A DNA stretch of 64,000 nt from Marinobacter alexandrii (GCA_039984955.1 JBDWTN010000006.1:248001-312000), one strand, 5' to 3'; shown: positions 33,791-42,099, counted from the stretch's first letter. Made by a program: numbers and translations. The notes: a model not told the origin generated them from the sequence alone.

Positions 33791-35182
33791 TCAAATAGAG
33801 TACCGTAACCCTGCAGTCAAAGTATTTTTTTGCTTCATTTGAATCCCTTCCATTTTTTGATAGATCGGCATTCCATATGATATGCCTGCCTTGAAAGCAC
33901 GTAAGATTGGGCTATCTCCAAAAGAAAAGTTTAGCGCCAAATTAGAATTAATTGTTGTGAAACCCGTATTCCTTGCATCTGCTGTGGTTACCATCATTGG
34001 ATTAAGCATTTCATCACTTCCTGTCATGATTGCTTGATTTTTTCCACTTATCTGAATTGCTGTACTTACCCAATCAGTGAGTTTGTAACCTACCCATGAA
34101 TTTATTGTGAATTCATTACCCCATCTATAATCTTCTGAGGACTCTCCTGTTCGTATGGTAAAAAGTGGTTGTGCTCCCCAACTGACTGCTTCAAAGGTTC
34201 CTTTATAGGTTCCTCCTACAGTAAAGTCTATTGTCCCGCTACCAAGCTGCATTGGATAAGGTAATCTTATTCCTTCAGCCATAGGGGTATCGTCTTGACT
34301 CTTGATGCTCCCCGTTGGAAAACTCACTTTTGCATTCAAATGCAAAGAGGAATTTGATTCACTAATAATTCCATACAAAGCACTCACCTTTAGATCGCCT
34401 ATGCCTTCGCTTTTCGTACTGAAATTCATCCCCATTCTGGTACGTAGATCCATTTCATTTCGCCTGAAATTTTGCATAATCATGAGTGTCAAGCGATCTG
34501 AAGGGGCGTACATCACACCAATCATCAACATGTCCATGCGCATTGCTTGGGGTGCCACCATATAGCTTTCGAAAATTGTAGCATTATCAATGTCATTCGA
34601 TCCCTGAAGATTCCCTTCCATTTCCATTCGCATATATCTGGTAGAAAGCATGAATCCGCCCTTATGATGGAGGTGATCGCCCATAATACCAATAGGTGCA
34701 TAAGCATCTGGTCGATTATGATGATGGGTTGGGTGATCGAGTAGTCCAAACTTTGAGTCTTTGAAAAGTTTTTTTAGTTCATCCCAATCATATAAATCAC
34801 CACCTTGCGTTTTTTGGACTCTCTCTGCAACTTCTCTTGTAGAATAAGCAGACAGGTATGCCCCCATTGGACTAGCGATGTTCTTACTTTTTAGGTAGAC
34901 TGCTGATTGAGCCTTTATCAGGGAACCATTTTTTTCATAATCCGCTACCAACAACTTGCTGAAAGTAGATTCATCTTCCTCTTTTAAATAATTAACCAAG
35001 CATTCAATGGCGTCAAACTTTTGAGATGAGTTATTTTGATCGACAGCTACTGCTACAAACTGTTGATCTTTGATATACATATTACAATGAGCGCAGGCAT
35101 CCTTTCCAAGGTTTATAACATCTTGAGCCAAAACTGACCCACACATTACTAGACAGGTGATTAGAGAAATAAAAGATTTCAT
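33791..35182 (-). CDS. NosL domain fused to an outer-membrane beta-barrel
   Basis: 463 residues from ATG 35182. Signal peptide (LITCLVMCGSVLAQ), then a NosL copper-chaperone domain to about residue 150: DACAHCNMYIKDQQF with its CxxCxM motif, KFDAIECLVNYL and ASPMGAYLSAYS. From residue ~165 a histidine-rich linker (DHPTHHHNRPDAYAPI) leads into a ~290-residue barrel with strands such as GGTYKGTFEAVSWGAQP and the terminal TLTAGLRYSI. It may pass copper across or store it at the outer membrane. The next gene upstream also ends in a NosL domain. Confidence 0.82.
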   Translation of the reverse strand: MKSFISLITCLVMCGSVLAQDVINLGKDACAHCNMYIKDQQFVAVAVDQNNSSQKFDAIECLVNYLKEEDESTFSKLLVADYEKNGSLIKAQSAVYLKSKNIASPMGAYLSAYSTREVAERVQKTQGGDLYDWDELKKLFKDSKFGLLDHPTHHHNRPDAYAPIGIMGDHLHHKGGFMLSTRYMRMEMEGNLQGSNDIDNATIFESYMVAPQAMRMDMLMIGVMYAPSDRLTLMIMQNFRRNEMDLRTRMGMNFSTKSEGIGDLKVSALYGIISESNSSLHLNAKVSFPTGSIKSQDDTPMAEGIRLPYPMQLGSGTIDFTVGGTYKGTFEAVSWGAQPLFTIRTGESSEDYRWGNEFTINSWVGYKLTDWVSTAIQISGKNQAIMTGSDEMLNPMMVTTADARNTGFTTINSNLALNFSFGDSPILRAFKAGISYGMPIYQKMEGIQMKQKNTLTAGLRYSI

Positions 35183-35195
35183 ATCAATATTTTTT

Positions 35196-36230
35196 TTATT
35201 GTAATTCAAATTCAGACTTGAGTTCTGTCCAATCCAGTGATCGCCCTGAAACATCCTTCATTATTTTATTTCGTTCTTCATCGCTACTAAATGCTGTCAA
35301 GAACTCCCCCATTGGGCTGGGGATCGATTGAGATATGAGATATGAAGCAGCTGTTGCATCTGATAGTTGTCCTGGGTTCATATAGTCAGCCACCAAATAA
35401 TGTCTCACTTCCGGATGCTCCCATTCTTTTAAGTCATTCAACATGCATTCGATGGCATCATACTTAAAAGCTTTTCCTGTTTCAGTGACCAATTGACCGG
35501 AATGCTGCTTGTCCACAATAGTCATCATACAAAAAGCACATGCATCTTGTCCATAATTGATCGGTTGCGGACCAGAGGAACAACCCGTAACTAACCCGAC
35601 TATAAGTAATGCTGTAGCCATTTGTATGGTTGGTTGTTGTATGGCTATTCGCTCCTTTTTCGCCTGTATAAAGGCGAGTACCGATAGTCCCATTCCAAGA
35701 AACATCAAGTAAGCACCGAGTCTAGGCATAGAGATTGCCTTGAAATTCAGAATCATTTTAGCGCCAATCAACGGTGGTTGATACGCCATAGGTTGACCTT
35801 TATCGTCCGTGAATTTGATGGCCGCATTTTCTTTAAGGTCATGACCATAATCGTACTCCCATTGATAAAAATCATACATGGCAATAGTTCCTAAAACTAG
35901 CATTATTGCAAACCAACTTATGTATAGTGATCTCCTTCCAATAAAGGCGATAATTATCCCAAAGACTATCATACCTATTGCCACTTTGGGGAAGATGCTA
36001 AACTCAGGAATGGTCTCAGGGATATCTTTCATCCCCACATAGTGATTCATGATATTGATATTCTTAATATCATTAGGGTTGGCATCCTCAAACTTATTGA
36101 TATGAATATCCATCCCTATTGCATCTGGATACTGCGGTGCTTCAAGTGTGATATTCCAAAGTGGCCACACAAAGAGCCCTCCAAGCAGGATCGCTCCCAC
36201 CAACATATATAGTTGAGATCGTTTCATCAT
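35196..36230 (-). CDS. Membrane protein with C-terminal NosL domain
   Basis: 344 residues. N-terminal half: four membrane segments (about 8-26, 82-100, 104-122, 172-192) with a periplasmic stretch after the first. Near residue 205-222 there is a further hydrophobic segment ending VTGCSSG, a lipobox-like sequence now internal. The C-terminal ~130 residues are a NosL domain: DACAFCMMTIVDKQHSG (CxxCMM), KYDAIECMLNDLK and PSPMGEFLTAFSS. It looks like a clade II nos membrane protein fused to a former NosL lipoprotein. It lies 13 bp before the next NosL gene. Confidence 0.8.
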   Translation of the reverse strand: MMKRSQLYMLVGAILLGGLFVWPLWNITLEAPQYPDAIGMDIHINKFEDANPNDIKNINIMNHYVGMKDIPETIPEFSIFPKVAIGMIVFGIIIAFIGRRSLYISWFAIMLVLGTIAMYDFYQWEYDYGHDLKENAAIKFTDDKGQPMAYQPPLIGAKMILNFKAISMPRLGAYLMFLGMGLSVLAFIQAKKERIAIQQPTIQMATALLIVGLVTGCSSGPQPINYGQDACAFCMMTIVDKQHSGQLVTETGKAFKYDAIECMLNDLKEWEHPEVRHYLVADYMNPGQLSDATAASYLISQSIPSPMGEFLTAFSSDEERNKIMKDVSGRSLDWTELKSEFELQ

Positions 36231-36255
36231 ATTTTCTACTTTAATGGAAATGGTG

Positions 36256-36282
36256 GGCTGCCTTACGAATCGTAAGGCAGCC
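36256..36282 (-). repeat. Hairpin between nosZ and the next gene
   Basis: A 27-bp near-perfect palindrome: 13-base arms (GGCTGCCTTACGA and its complement) around one central base, 17 bp after the nosZ stop on the transcribed strand. There is no T-run, so it more likely stabilises the nosZ mRNA end or partly attenuates than ends transcription. Confidence 0.75.
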
Positions 36283-36299
36283 TCATTAAAACCTAACTG

Positions 36300-38261
36300 C
36301 TACTCTCCGTCCAGACTCCACTTCAATGGTACGTCTGCACCTTTTGCAGAAACCCTGACGTATCCCTGCATTTCCTGGTGCAGAGCAGAGCAGAAGTCAG
36401 TACAGTAGAAAGGCCAAACGCCTTCTTTTTTCGGCTCCCAGATAAACGTCTCTGTTTGCCCCGGCATAATTAGAAGCTCAGAAGTGTTCGCTCCAATCAT
36501 ACTCACCCCATGAGGTACATCATAATCTTGCTCTAGGTTGGTTACATGAAAGTAAACTTTATCTCCAGTTTTGATTCCCTCAATATTATCCGGAGCAAAG
36601 TGACTTCTAATCATTGTCATATAGATGTGTACTTCATCGCCATCTCTCTCTACACGTGCTTCTTTCTCATTCTTAGCTGCATATGGATGCATGTTTTCCT
36701 CCAGCTTGTAAAACTTGGTTTGATTTGGTTTGATCAAATCGGCCGGCGCGCCTGCTGCATAGTGAGGCTCTCCAATAGTTGGGAAATCAAGGATCAATTC
36801 CATTTTGTCCCCAGAGATGTCATAGAGCTGAGCTGAGTGTGCAAGCTCTGGTCCTGTTGGCAAGTATCTATCTTTTGTAATCTTGTTCATGGCTACCAAG
36901 TATTTACCAAAAGGCTCCTGAGAGTTTCCTCCAGGTATCATCAAGTGGCCTACTGAGTAATAGGTAGGTTGACGATCTAGTACTTCCCACGTACCTAATT
37001 TCCATTTCACTACCTCAGAACTAATAAAGAACGTGGTGTACGCATTTCCTTTGGCGTCAAATTCTGTATGCAATGGACCTAAACCAGCTCCTTGAACCAC
37101 TCCAGCTACTACATCTTCATAGTTTAGTACTGGAATACCGTAAGCTTCACCATCAAATTTCTCATTCTCAATTGCATCCAACATTTTAGTAAATGAGTGA
37201 GCTGTCAATGCGGCAGCAAGCTTACCACTACCGATGATGTATTCTCCTGATGGGTCTACATCGCATCCATGAGGTGACTTTGGTGTAGGTAGAAAATAAA
37301 CTAGTCCTGGATACTTAGAAGGGTCTAGAATCTTCACTTCCTTCTTCATGGTCGTTGTAGCCATGTGAGTAGACTCACTGTAGATGTTATGTGCATACTC
37401 TGTTTCCATTGTTTCGAATTGACCACTCGCGATTAGCTCCTCTGCTTTTTTCCAGTTAATCGCAGCGATGTAATCCTTATCATTTTGAGAGGCGTTTACT
37501 TCCAATAGTGAATTTGCTTCTTCCGTATTGTAGGTAGAGAAGAACATCCATCCATGAGATTTTTTTCTTCCAGGGTGAGCCAAATCAAAATTAAAACCAG
37601 GCATCATTACTTGAAATGCCAGATCCATTTCACCACTTTCCTGATCTACGCTCAAGAATGTTAATGCTCCTTTGAAATTGCCTTTATATTCATCGATCGG
37701 TAAATCTCGCTGAGGTACGGGAACAGAAAATCTAGTTCCTGCCACAACATATTCGGTATTTTCAGTTACAAAAGATGAACTGTGATTACCAGCACTATTC
37801 GGAATTTCAATGATCTCTTCTGTCTCAAAAGATGACAGACTAATCCGCGCGATACGTGGCGTGTTGTTGCCATTGATAAAACACCATCTACCGTCCACTT
37901 TACCTTTGGTTTGAGAAAGGTCAGGGTGATGGGCATCATCCCATGGCACAGGGCCAAAGGAAGTGTTTAGCATTGGCTTGGTTTCTTCATTGAAACCGTA
38001 CCCTTTTTCTGCATCCACAGAGAATACAGGAACAACTCTGAAAAGTCGTCCTGATGGAAGTCCATATATGGAAAGTTGGCCGCTGTAACCACCAGAGATG
38101 AATGCATAAAACTCATCATGCTCACCTGGAGGGACAAAAGATCGCTCAGCCATGTTGCTACTTAGTGCTCCTGACTGATTACCACCCTGGCCACATGATG
38201 TGACAATAAACAGCGTGGCGATCACCAATGCTTTTAATAAAATATGCATCTTAATCTTCAT
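36300..38261 (-). CDS. nosZ: Nitrous oxide reductase, Sec-type (clade II) lipoprotein form
   Basis: 653 residues. It starts with a Sec-type signal that ends in a lipobox (LFIVTSCGQGG) and lacks a Tat twin-arginine, as in clade II enzymes. A seven-bladed propeller holds the CuZ ligands (DDAHHPDLSQ, SPHGCDVDP, THM/H residues) and a C-terminal cupredoxin has the CuA motif CTDFCSALHQEMQGY. It reduces N2O to N2 outside the cytoplasmic membrane with electrons from cytochrome c. The fasciclin, cytochrome and regulator genes precede it and the maturation genes follow. The lipobox implies membrane anchoring, which is inferred. Confidence 0.95.
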   Translation of the reverse strand: MKIKMHILLKALVIATLFIVTSCGQGGNQSGALSSNMAERSFVPPGEHDEFYAFISGGYSGQLSIYGLPSGRLFRVVPVFSVDAEKGYGFNEETKPMLNTSFGPVPWDDAHHPDLSQTKGKVDGRWCFINGNNTPRIARISLSSFETEEIIEIPNSAGNHSSSFVTENTEYVVAGTRFSVPVPQRDLPIDEYKGNFKGALTFLSVDQESGEMDLAFQVMMPGFNFDLAHPGRKKSHGWMFFSTYNTEEANSLLEVNASQNDKDYIAAINWKKAEELIASGQFETMETEYAHNIYSESTHMATTTMKKEVKILDPSKYPGLVYFLPTPKSPHGCDVDPSGEYIIGSGKLAAALTAHSFTKMLDAIENEKFDGEAYGIPVLNYEDVVAGVVQGAGLGPLHTEFDAKGNAYTTFFISSEVVKWKLGTWEVLDRQPTYYSVGHLMIPGGNSQEPFGKYLVAMNKITKDRYLPTGPELAHSAQLYDISGDKMELILDFPTIGEPHYAAGAPADLIKPNQTKFYKLEENMHPYAAKNEKEARVERDGDEVHIYMTMIRSHFAPDNIEGIKTGDKVYFHVTNLEQDYDVPHGVSMIGANTSELLIMPGQTETFIWEPKKEGVWPFYCTDFCSALHQEMQGYVRVSAKGADVPLKWSLDGE

Positions 38262-38281
38262 GATTGATAATTGTTATTTGT

Positions 38282-38848
38282 TTAGTTAGGTAAAATCACT
38301 TTGTCCACTACATTGATCACTCCGTTGGAGGTTTGTATGGTGCCAATCACTTTGGCTCCTCCCACGGTAATCTCATCGCCATTAACGACTACTTCCAGAT
38401 AGTCTCCGGTAGCCATATAGAGTTTCCTTCCTTTTCTTGCTTCCTTCTTCAGCCCTTCTACATCATATGATCCAGGAGCTGCATGACGGGTAATGATTGT
38501 GGCCAGATCGCTTTTATTCTCTGGCTTCAAAAGGTTCTCTAGTACACCTTCAGGTAGCGCATCGAAAGCATCGTTTGTTGGTGCAAAAACAGTTAGCGGT
38601 CCTGCATTAACCAGTACATTTTCTATCTCTGCTGCCTGAACACCTGCAACAAGTGTTGTATGTGCGTCTGACGACATGGCTACTTGTAAGATGTTTTTTG
38701 CTGATTCGTCATCCTGAACTGAAGCTTGCCCCATTGGGTGGCTAGATGGTTGTTCTTCGGTGCTCGCCGTATCGTCTGACGGTGTGGTACATGATCCTAT
38801 CATGACTGTCATGAATAGAATCATCATTAGGTTATTGAAGTATTTCAT
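38282..38848 (-). CDS. Fasciclin-domain lipoprotein
   Basis: 188 residues: lipobox MIGSC, a Ser/Thr/Glu-rich linker, then one fasciclin (FAS1) domain with LVAGVQAAEIENVL, GPLTVFAPTNDAFDALPEG and NGVINVVDKVILP. Family members mediate protein or surface contacts. In Bacteroidota nos clusters fasciclin proteins often neighbour nosZ, but the role is unknown. It lies between cytochrome c and nosZ with 18-20 bp spacing, in the same operon. Confidence 0.88.
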   Translation of the reverse strand: MKYFNNLMMILFMTVMIGSCTTPSDDTASTEEQPSSHPMGQASVQDDESAKNILQVAMSSDAHTTLVAGVQAAEIENVLVNAGPLTVFAPTNDAFDALPEGVLENLLKPENKSDLATIITRHAAPGSYDVEGLKKEARKGRKLYMATGDYLEVVVNGDEITVGGAKVIGTIQTSNGVINVVDKVILPN

Positions 38849-38866
38849 ATTCCTGGTGTTTGGTTG

Positions 38867-39331
38867 CTAAAGGGTTCGGAAGTATTCGAGAACTGCTCGT
38901 GCCTCATCCTCCGTTAAGTTCTGGTTGGCCATTGGTGATCCATTGAAATCTATCAAGAGCTGTTTAGCCATTGGATCATTCTTTACCATTTCTTCCGGGT
39001 TTAAGATCATATTCATCGTCCACGCAGGAGTCCTTCTTTCAAGAATTCCCTTTGGAGACGGTCCTATGAAACGCTTTTCTGCTTTATGACAAGCTGTACA
39101 CTTGGCGTCATACACTTCTTGTCCTTTTAGGGCAAGGTCTTGATCAATTTCTGTCGGGAGAGTAAACGCTTTGATTGGTCCAACGCCATGGTTTTCCTTC
39201 CAGTTTTCATAGGGATCAGCAGGTTCCATTTTCGACTGTTCCTTGATTTGATCGATTTTACTTTTACCATCACCTCCCCCGCATGAAAACAGAAAAGATG
39301 AGATTATTGAGATATAAAGTAGTTTTTTCAT
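38867..39331 (-). CDS. Lipoprotein cytochrome c
   Basis: 154 residues: lipobox LFSCGGG, then one class I cytochrome domain with the heme motif CTACHKA (~81-85) and probable Met ligand in GSPMANQNLTEDEA. It is anchored to a membrane by lipid and is the most likely electron donor to NosZ, which is two genes downstream in the same operon. Its gene starts 44 bp after the Rrf2 regulator. Confidence 0.9.
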   Translation of the reverse strand: MKKLLYISIISSFLFSCGGGDGKSKIDQIKEQSKMEPADPYENWKENHGVGPIKAFTLPTEIDQDLALKGQEVYDAKCTACHKAEKRFIGPSPKGILERRTPAWTMNMILNPEEMVKNDPMAKQLLIDFNGSPMANQNLTEDEARAVLEYFRTL

Positions 39332-39375
39332 ATTAAAGATATTAAGATCATTTTATCCGTTATTAGTTTAAAAAA

Positions 39376-39798
39376 TTAAGCTTTTAGCTTACTTATGTCC
39401 TTTAATAAATTCTCATCTCTCAAATCTGTTGATAGTAGGGTTTCTTTTAATTGGTTTCTTATTAAAAGAAACTTATCATGTACTGGGCAAGGATTTCTGC
39501 TCGAACATGAAGGCAATCCTAAAACACACTCTTCTAGCAATTTCTCTCCATCAACCGCAATGACAATATCTATCAATCGTATCTCCTGATTCTGCGCCAA
39601 CTCAAAGCCTCCTGCAGGCCCTTTGAAAGAATTTAATAATTTACTTTTCACTAACTGCTGCAAAATTTTTGCTGTAAATGCCTCTGGTGAATCAATTGCC
39701 TCAGTGACTTCTTTAAGTCCTGTGCGCCTACCCTCCAGTTCTTTTGCTGCTATATAAATCATAATTTTTATAGCGTATTCGCAAGCTCTTGAAAACAT
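39376..39798 (-). CDS. Rrf2-family Fe-S transcriptional regulator
   Basis: 140 residues. Winged-helix start YAIKIMIYIAAKEL, recognition helix FTAKILQQLVKSKLL and wing GPAGGFELAQ. The cluster-binding segment is ECVLGLPSC-SSRNPCPVH, giving Cys91, Cys98, Cys104 and His107, closely like the 92/98/104/107 set of IscR. It is therefore likely a redox- or NO-sensing [Fe-S] regulator. As the first gene of the nos operon, it probably regulates that operon and itself. A CRP/FNR-type palindrome lies upstream. Confidence 0.9.
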   Translation of the reverse strand: MFSRACEYAIKIMIYIAAKELEGRRTGLKEVTEAIDSPEAFTAKILQQLVKSKLLNSFKGPAGGFELAQNQEIRLIDIVIAVDGEKLLEECVLGLPSCSSRNPCPVHDKFLLIRNQLKETLLSTDLRDENLLKDISKLKA

Positions 39799-39844
39799 TC
39801 CTACCCTTTAATTTCTGCTAATTTACTATTTAAATAATATCGGA

Positions 39845-39881
39845 CAAAAATATCCTTTATTATTTATTATGATTTAAATCA
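39845..39881 (-). promoter_or_regulatory. nos operon promoter with FNR-type palindrome
   Basis: Leftward TATTTTTG (complement of 39845-39852) is a perfect TAnnTTTG box. TGATTTAAATCA at 39870-39881 is a perfect palindrome with the CRP/FNR core TGAT-N4-ATCA. The centre distance is 27 bp, not the 55 bp seen elsewhere, so the site would overlap the -33 region. This could mean a class II-like activator site or a repressor site. Confidence 0.5.
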
Positions 39882-39894
39882 GTCAAACACTCAT

Positions 39895-41238
39895 TTACAC
39901 AGCTTTGCTAAATTGATGTTCTCTCTTACTACTATTCATGCGAGCGTCTAGTGCAGAGCAAATCACTCGAATTACTTCTTTTCCTTCAGGTAGTACCATC
40001 ATTCCTTCATCGCTATAAGTGATTAGCCCTTCATCTTGAAGTTGATCAAGCATTTCATAATTCAATAAGATGCCATACTCCAGAAACTCTGCCTCGTGCC
40101 ATCTGGTCTTAAAATCACACATGAGATGGAGTATATGCTTCCTGAAAAATAAATCTGCTTTCGTGTGAATATGTCCTCTTTCAATTGGAAGTTGGCCTTT
40201 ATCCAGAATCTCATAGTATTTAGGAATACTCTTTTCATTTTGAGCAAAACCAGACCAGCTATCGCTAATCGCGCTAACTCCCAAGCCGACCAAAAGCTTA
40301 CTGGTGAATGGTGTATAGCCCATAAAGTTTCTATGTAACTCTCCTTCCTCTCGTGCTTCTAAAAGCTCGTCACCAGGCAATACATAATGATCCATACCTA
40401 CTTCTTCGTATCCAGCTGCTTTAAAAGCTTCTTTACCCAGTTGCATAAACTCCCATTTTTCATCAGCGTTAGGCAGATGGGATTCATATGATTTTTGAGC
40501 AGGTCGTAATACTGGTACATGCGCATAACTATAATAAGCAATACGCTCTGGTTTTAGCTCAATGATTTGATCGAGTGTATTTTGAACAGACTCAGGTGTC
40601 TGACCAGGAAGGCCATAGACTACATCGTAATTCACAGACGTGTAACCAATTTCTCTAGCTTTTTCAGTAATTGCTTTTACCTGCTCAAAAGATTGCATAC
40701 GATTGATGAGCTTTTGTACATTCAAGTCAAAATCCTGAATACCAAAACTTACGCGATTGAATCCAATGGCATGCAAAGTCTCCAGATGGCTGGTTCTGGT
40801 ATTTGCAGGATGTCCTTCAAAACTCATTTGAAATTCTTTTGACAAAGTTGCTTTGCTGATGATGCCTGACAGCAGCTTATTCAAATTTTCAGAAGCAAAG
40901 AATGTGGGGGTTCCTCCTCCCAGGTGAATCTCCCGGATCAATGGTTTTTCCGGCAACATTTCAAGATACAGCTCCCATTCTTTCAATACATGATCCAAGT
41001 ATGGACCTTCAACCTGATGGTTTTTGGTGATACGTGTATTGCAGGCACAATAGGTACACAAACTTTCGCAAAATGGAAGGTGTATGTAGATACTTACTTC
41101 TTTACTGCTCTCCCAATAGGCAGACTGAAGTGTTTTTTTGTAGGCTTCTATGGTGAAGCTTTCTGGCTCCCAAAAAGGAACTGTCGGGTAACTTGTATAT
41201 CTAGGAACAGGCTGATTGTATTTCTTTAGGTCTTGCAT
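39895..41238 (-). CDS. hemN: Oxygen-independent coproporphyrinogen III oxidase
   Basis: 447 residues. Radical-SAM cluster motif CESLCTYCAC (CxxxCxxC plus the HemN-specific extra Cys), GGGTPTF for SAM binding, SFEGHPANT and SFGIQDFD blocks, and the HemN C-terminal domain (FRKHILHLMCDF). It oxidises coproporphyrinogen to protoporphyrinogen without oxygen, providing heme under low oxygen for the cbb3 oxidase encoded next to it. The promoter at 41255-41319 has a CRP/FNR-type palindrome. Confidence 0.94.
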   Translation of the reverse strand: MQDLKKYNQPVPRYTSYPTVPFWEPESFTIEAYKKTLQSAYWESSKEVSIYIHLPFCESLCTYCACNTRITKNHQVEGPYLDHVLKEWELYLEMLPEKPLIREIHLGGGTPTFFASENLNKLLSGIISKATLSKEFQMSFEGHPANTRTSHLETLHAIGFNRVSFGIQDFDLNVQKLINRMQSFEQVKAITEKAREIGYTSVNYDVVYGLPGQTPESVQNTLDQIIELKPERIAYYSYAHVPVLRPAQKSYESHLPNADEKWEFMQLGKEAFKAAGYEEVGMDHYVLPGDELLEAREEGELHRNFMGYTPFTSKLLVGLGVSAISDSWSGFAQNEKSIPKYYEILDKGQLPIERGHIHTKADLFFRKHILHLMCDFKTRWHEAEFLEYGILLNYEMLDQLQDEGLITYSDEGMMVLPEGKEVIRVICSALDARMNSSKREHQFSKAV

Positions 41239-41254
41239 TGATCGAAATTTGACC

Positions 41255-41319
41255 CAAAGCTAGAGGGATAAAGAAGGGTGTGGTTTGATGAATGGAAGGG
41301 GTGAAGATGACTTATGTCA
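41255..41319 (-). promoter_or_regulatory. hemN promoter: -7 box plus CRP/FNR-type site at 55 bp
   Basis: Leftward TAGCTTTG (complement of 41255-41262) is a perfect TAnnTTTG, 17 bp before the hemN ATG. ATGACTTATGTCAT (41307-41320) is a palindrome with core TGAC-N4-GTCA. The centre-to-centre distance is 55 bp. Confidence 0.7.
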
Positions 41320-41335
41320 TGAAAACTTATTTATG

Positions 41336-41402
41336 TGTCATCCTGAGTGAACGAAGGATCTCTTACCCATCGCTCAAATGCTTCGATAGACTCAGCATGA
41401 CA
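41336..41402. repeat. REP-like hairpin element of the TGTCATCCTGAG type
   Basis: TGTCATCCTGAGT (41336-41348) pairs with ACTCAGCATGACA (41390-41402) with one mismatch; the loop holds GAACGAAGGATCTCTT. The element belongs to a dispersed repeat family widespread in Bacteroidota intergenic regions. A relative is nested within the repeat at 62615-62755. Confidence 0.7.
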
Positions 41403-41418
41403 GCCAACTCACGAGCAC

Positions 41419-42099
41419 CTACAATCCACATACGGTGATCAAACCTGCAGCATTGGCCTGCACCATCTGATTGAACTGAGGAAAAGTGGTCAGCAATCCT
41501 CTCATGATAAGCAGCGAACCAGAAAGAATAGCAATGATTGAAACCGATCGTGGGATTAGCGATTTTAGTTTTTGCGAAAATATGTTTCCTGCAAAAGATA
41601 AAGTAACGAGAGCCGGCAATGTACCCAAACCAAATAGTATCATGAATAAAGCCCCTTCCACAGGGTTAGCCAAAGCAACAGCTCCAGCAGCCGCAACATA
41701 GGTGAGGCCACATGGGAAAAAGCCATTTGCCACTCCACTTAAAAACCAGCGCTTTCTCATGGAAAGATTTCTGGACATGAATGATTTCAGGATTTGATAG
41801 AATCTGGATTCATAATAGAATTTCTCCAAACTATGGCGAACGGATGGAATTCCGTAAAGAAGTATAAGTCCAAAACCCAAAACAAAAGCCATGATCTTTT
41901 GAACTTGAAAGAGAGCTGCTGTAGCTCCGATTAATCCAAGTAAGGTTCCAATCAAAACGTAGGTTAGAATTCTCCCTAAATGATAAAGAGCAAACCCGGA
42001 TTTGGGCTGTCTGGGTCCCATGAATGCCATCATCACCGGTCCACACATGCCAACGCAATGTAGACTACCGAACAACCCGATGATGAAAGCTCCAATCAT
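41419..42099 (-). CDS. SafE/TauE-like membrane protein of the cbb3 cluster
   Basis: 226 residues, six hydrophobic segments, opening with IGLFGSLHCVGMCGPVMMAF. The HCVGMCGP motif (His and two Cys in the first helix) and the NGFFPCGLTYVAAAGA block are typical of the copper-linked protein found beside ccoGH in Bacteroidota. It may handle copper or reducing power for cbb3 assembly. It overlaps fixH by 4 bp. Confidence 0.88.
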   Translation of the reverse strand: MIGAFIIGLFGSLHCVGMCGPVMMAFMGPRQPKSGFALYHLGRILTYVLIGTLLGLIGATAALFQVQKIMAFVLGFGLILLYGIPSVRHSLEKFYYESRFYQILKSFMSRNLSMRKRWFLSGVANGFFPCGLTYVAAAGAVALANPVEGALFMILFGLGTLPALVTLSFAGNIFSQKLKSLIPRSVSIIAILSGSLLIMRGLLTTFPQFNQMVQANAAGLITVCGL

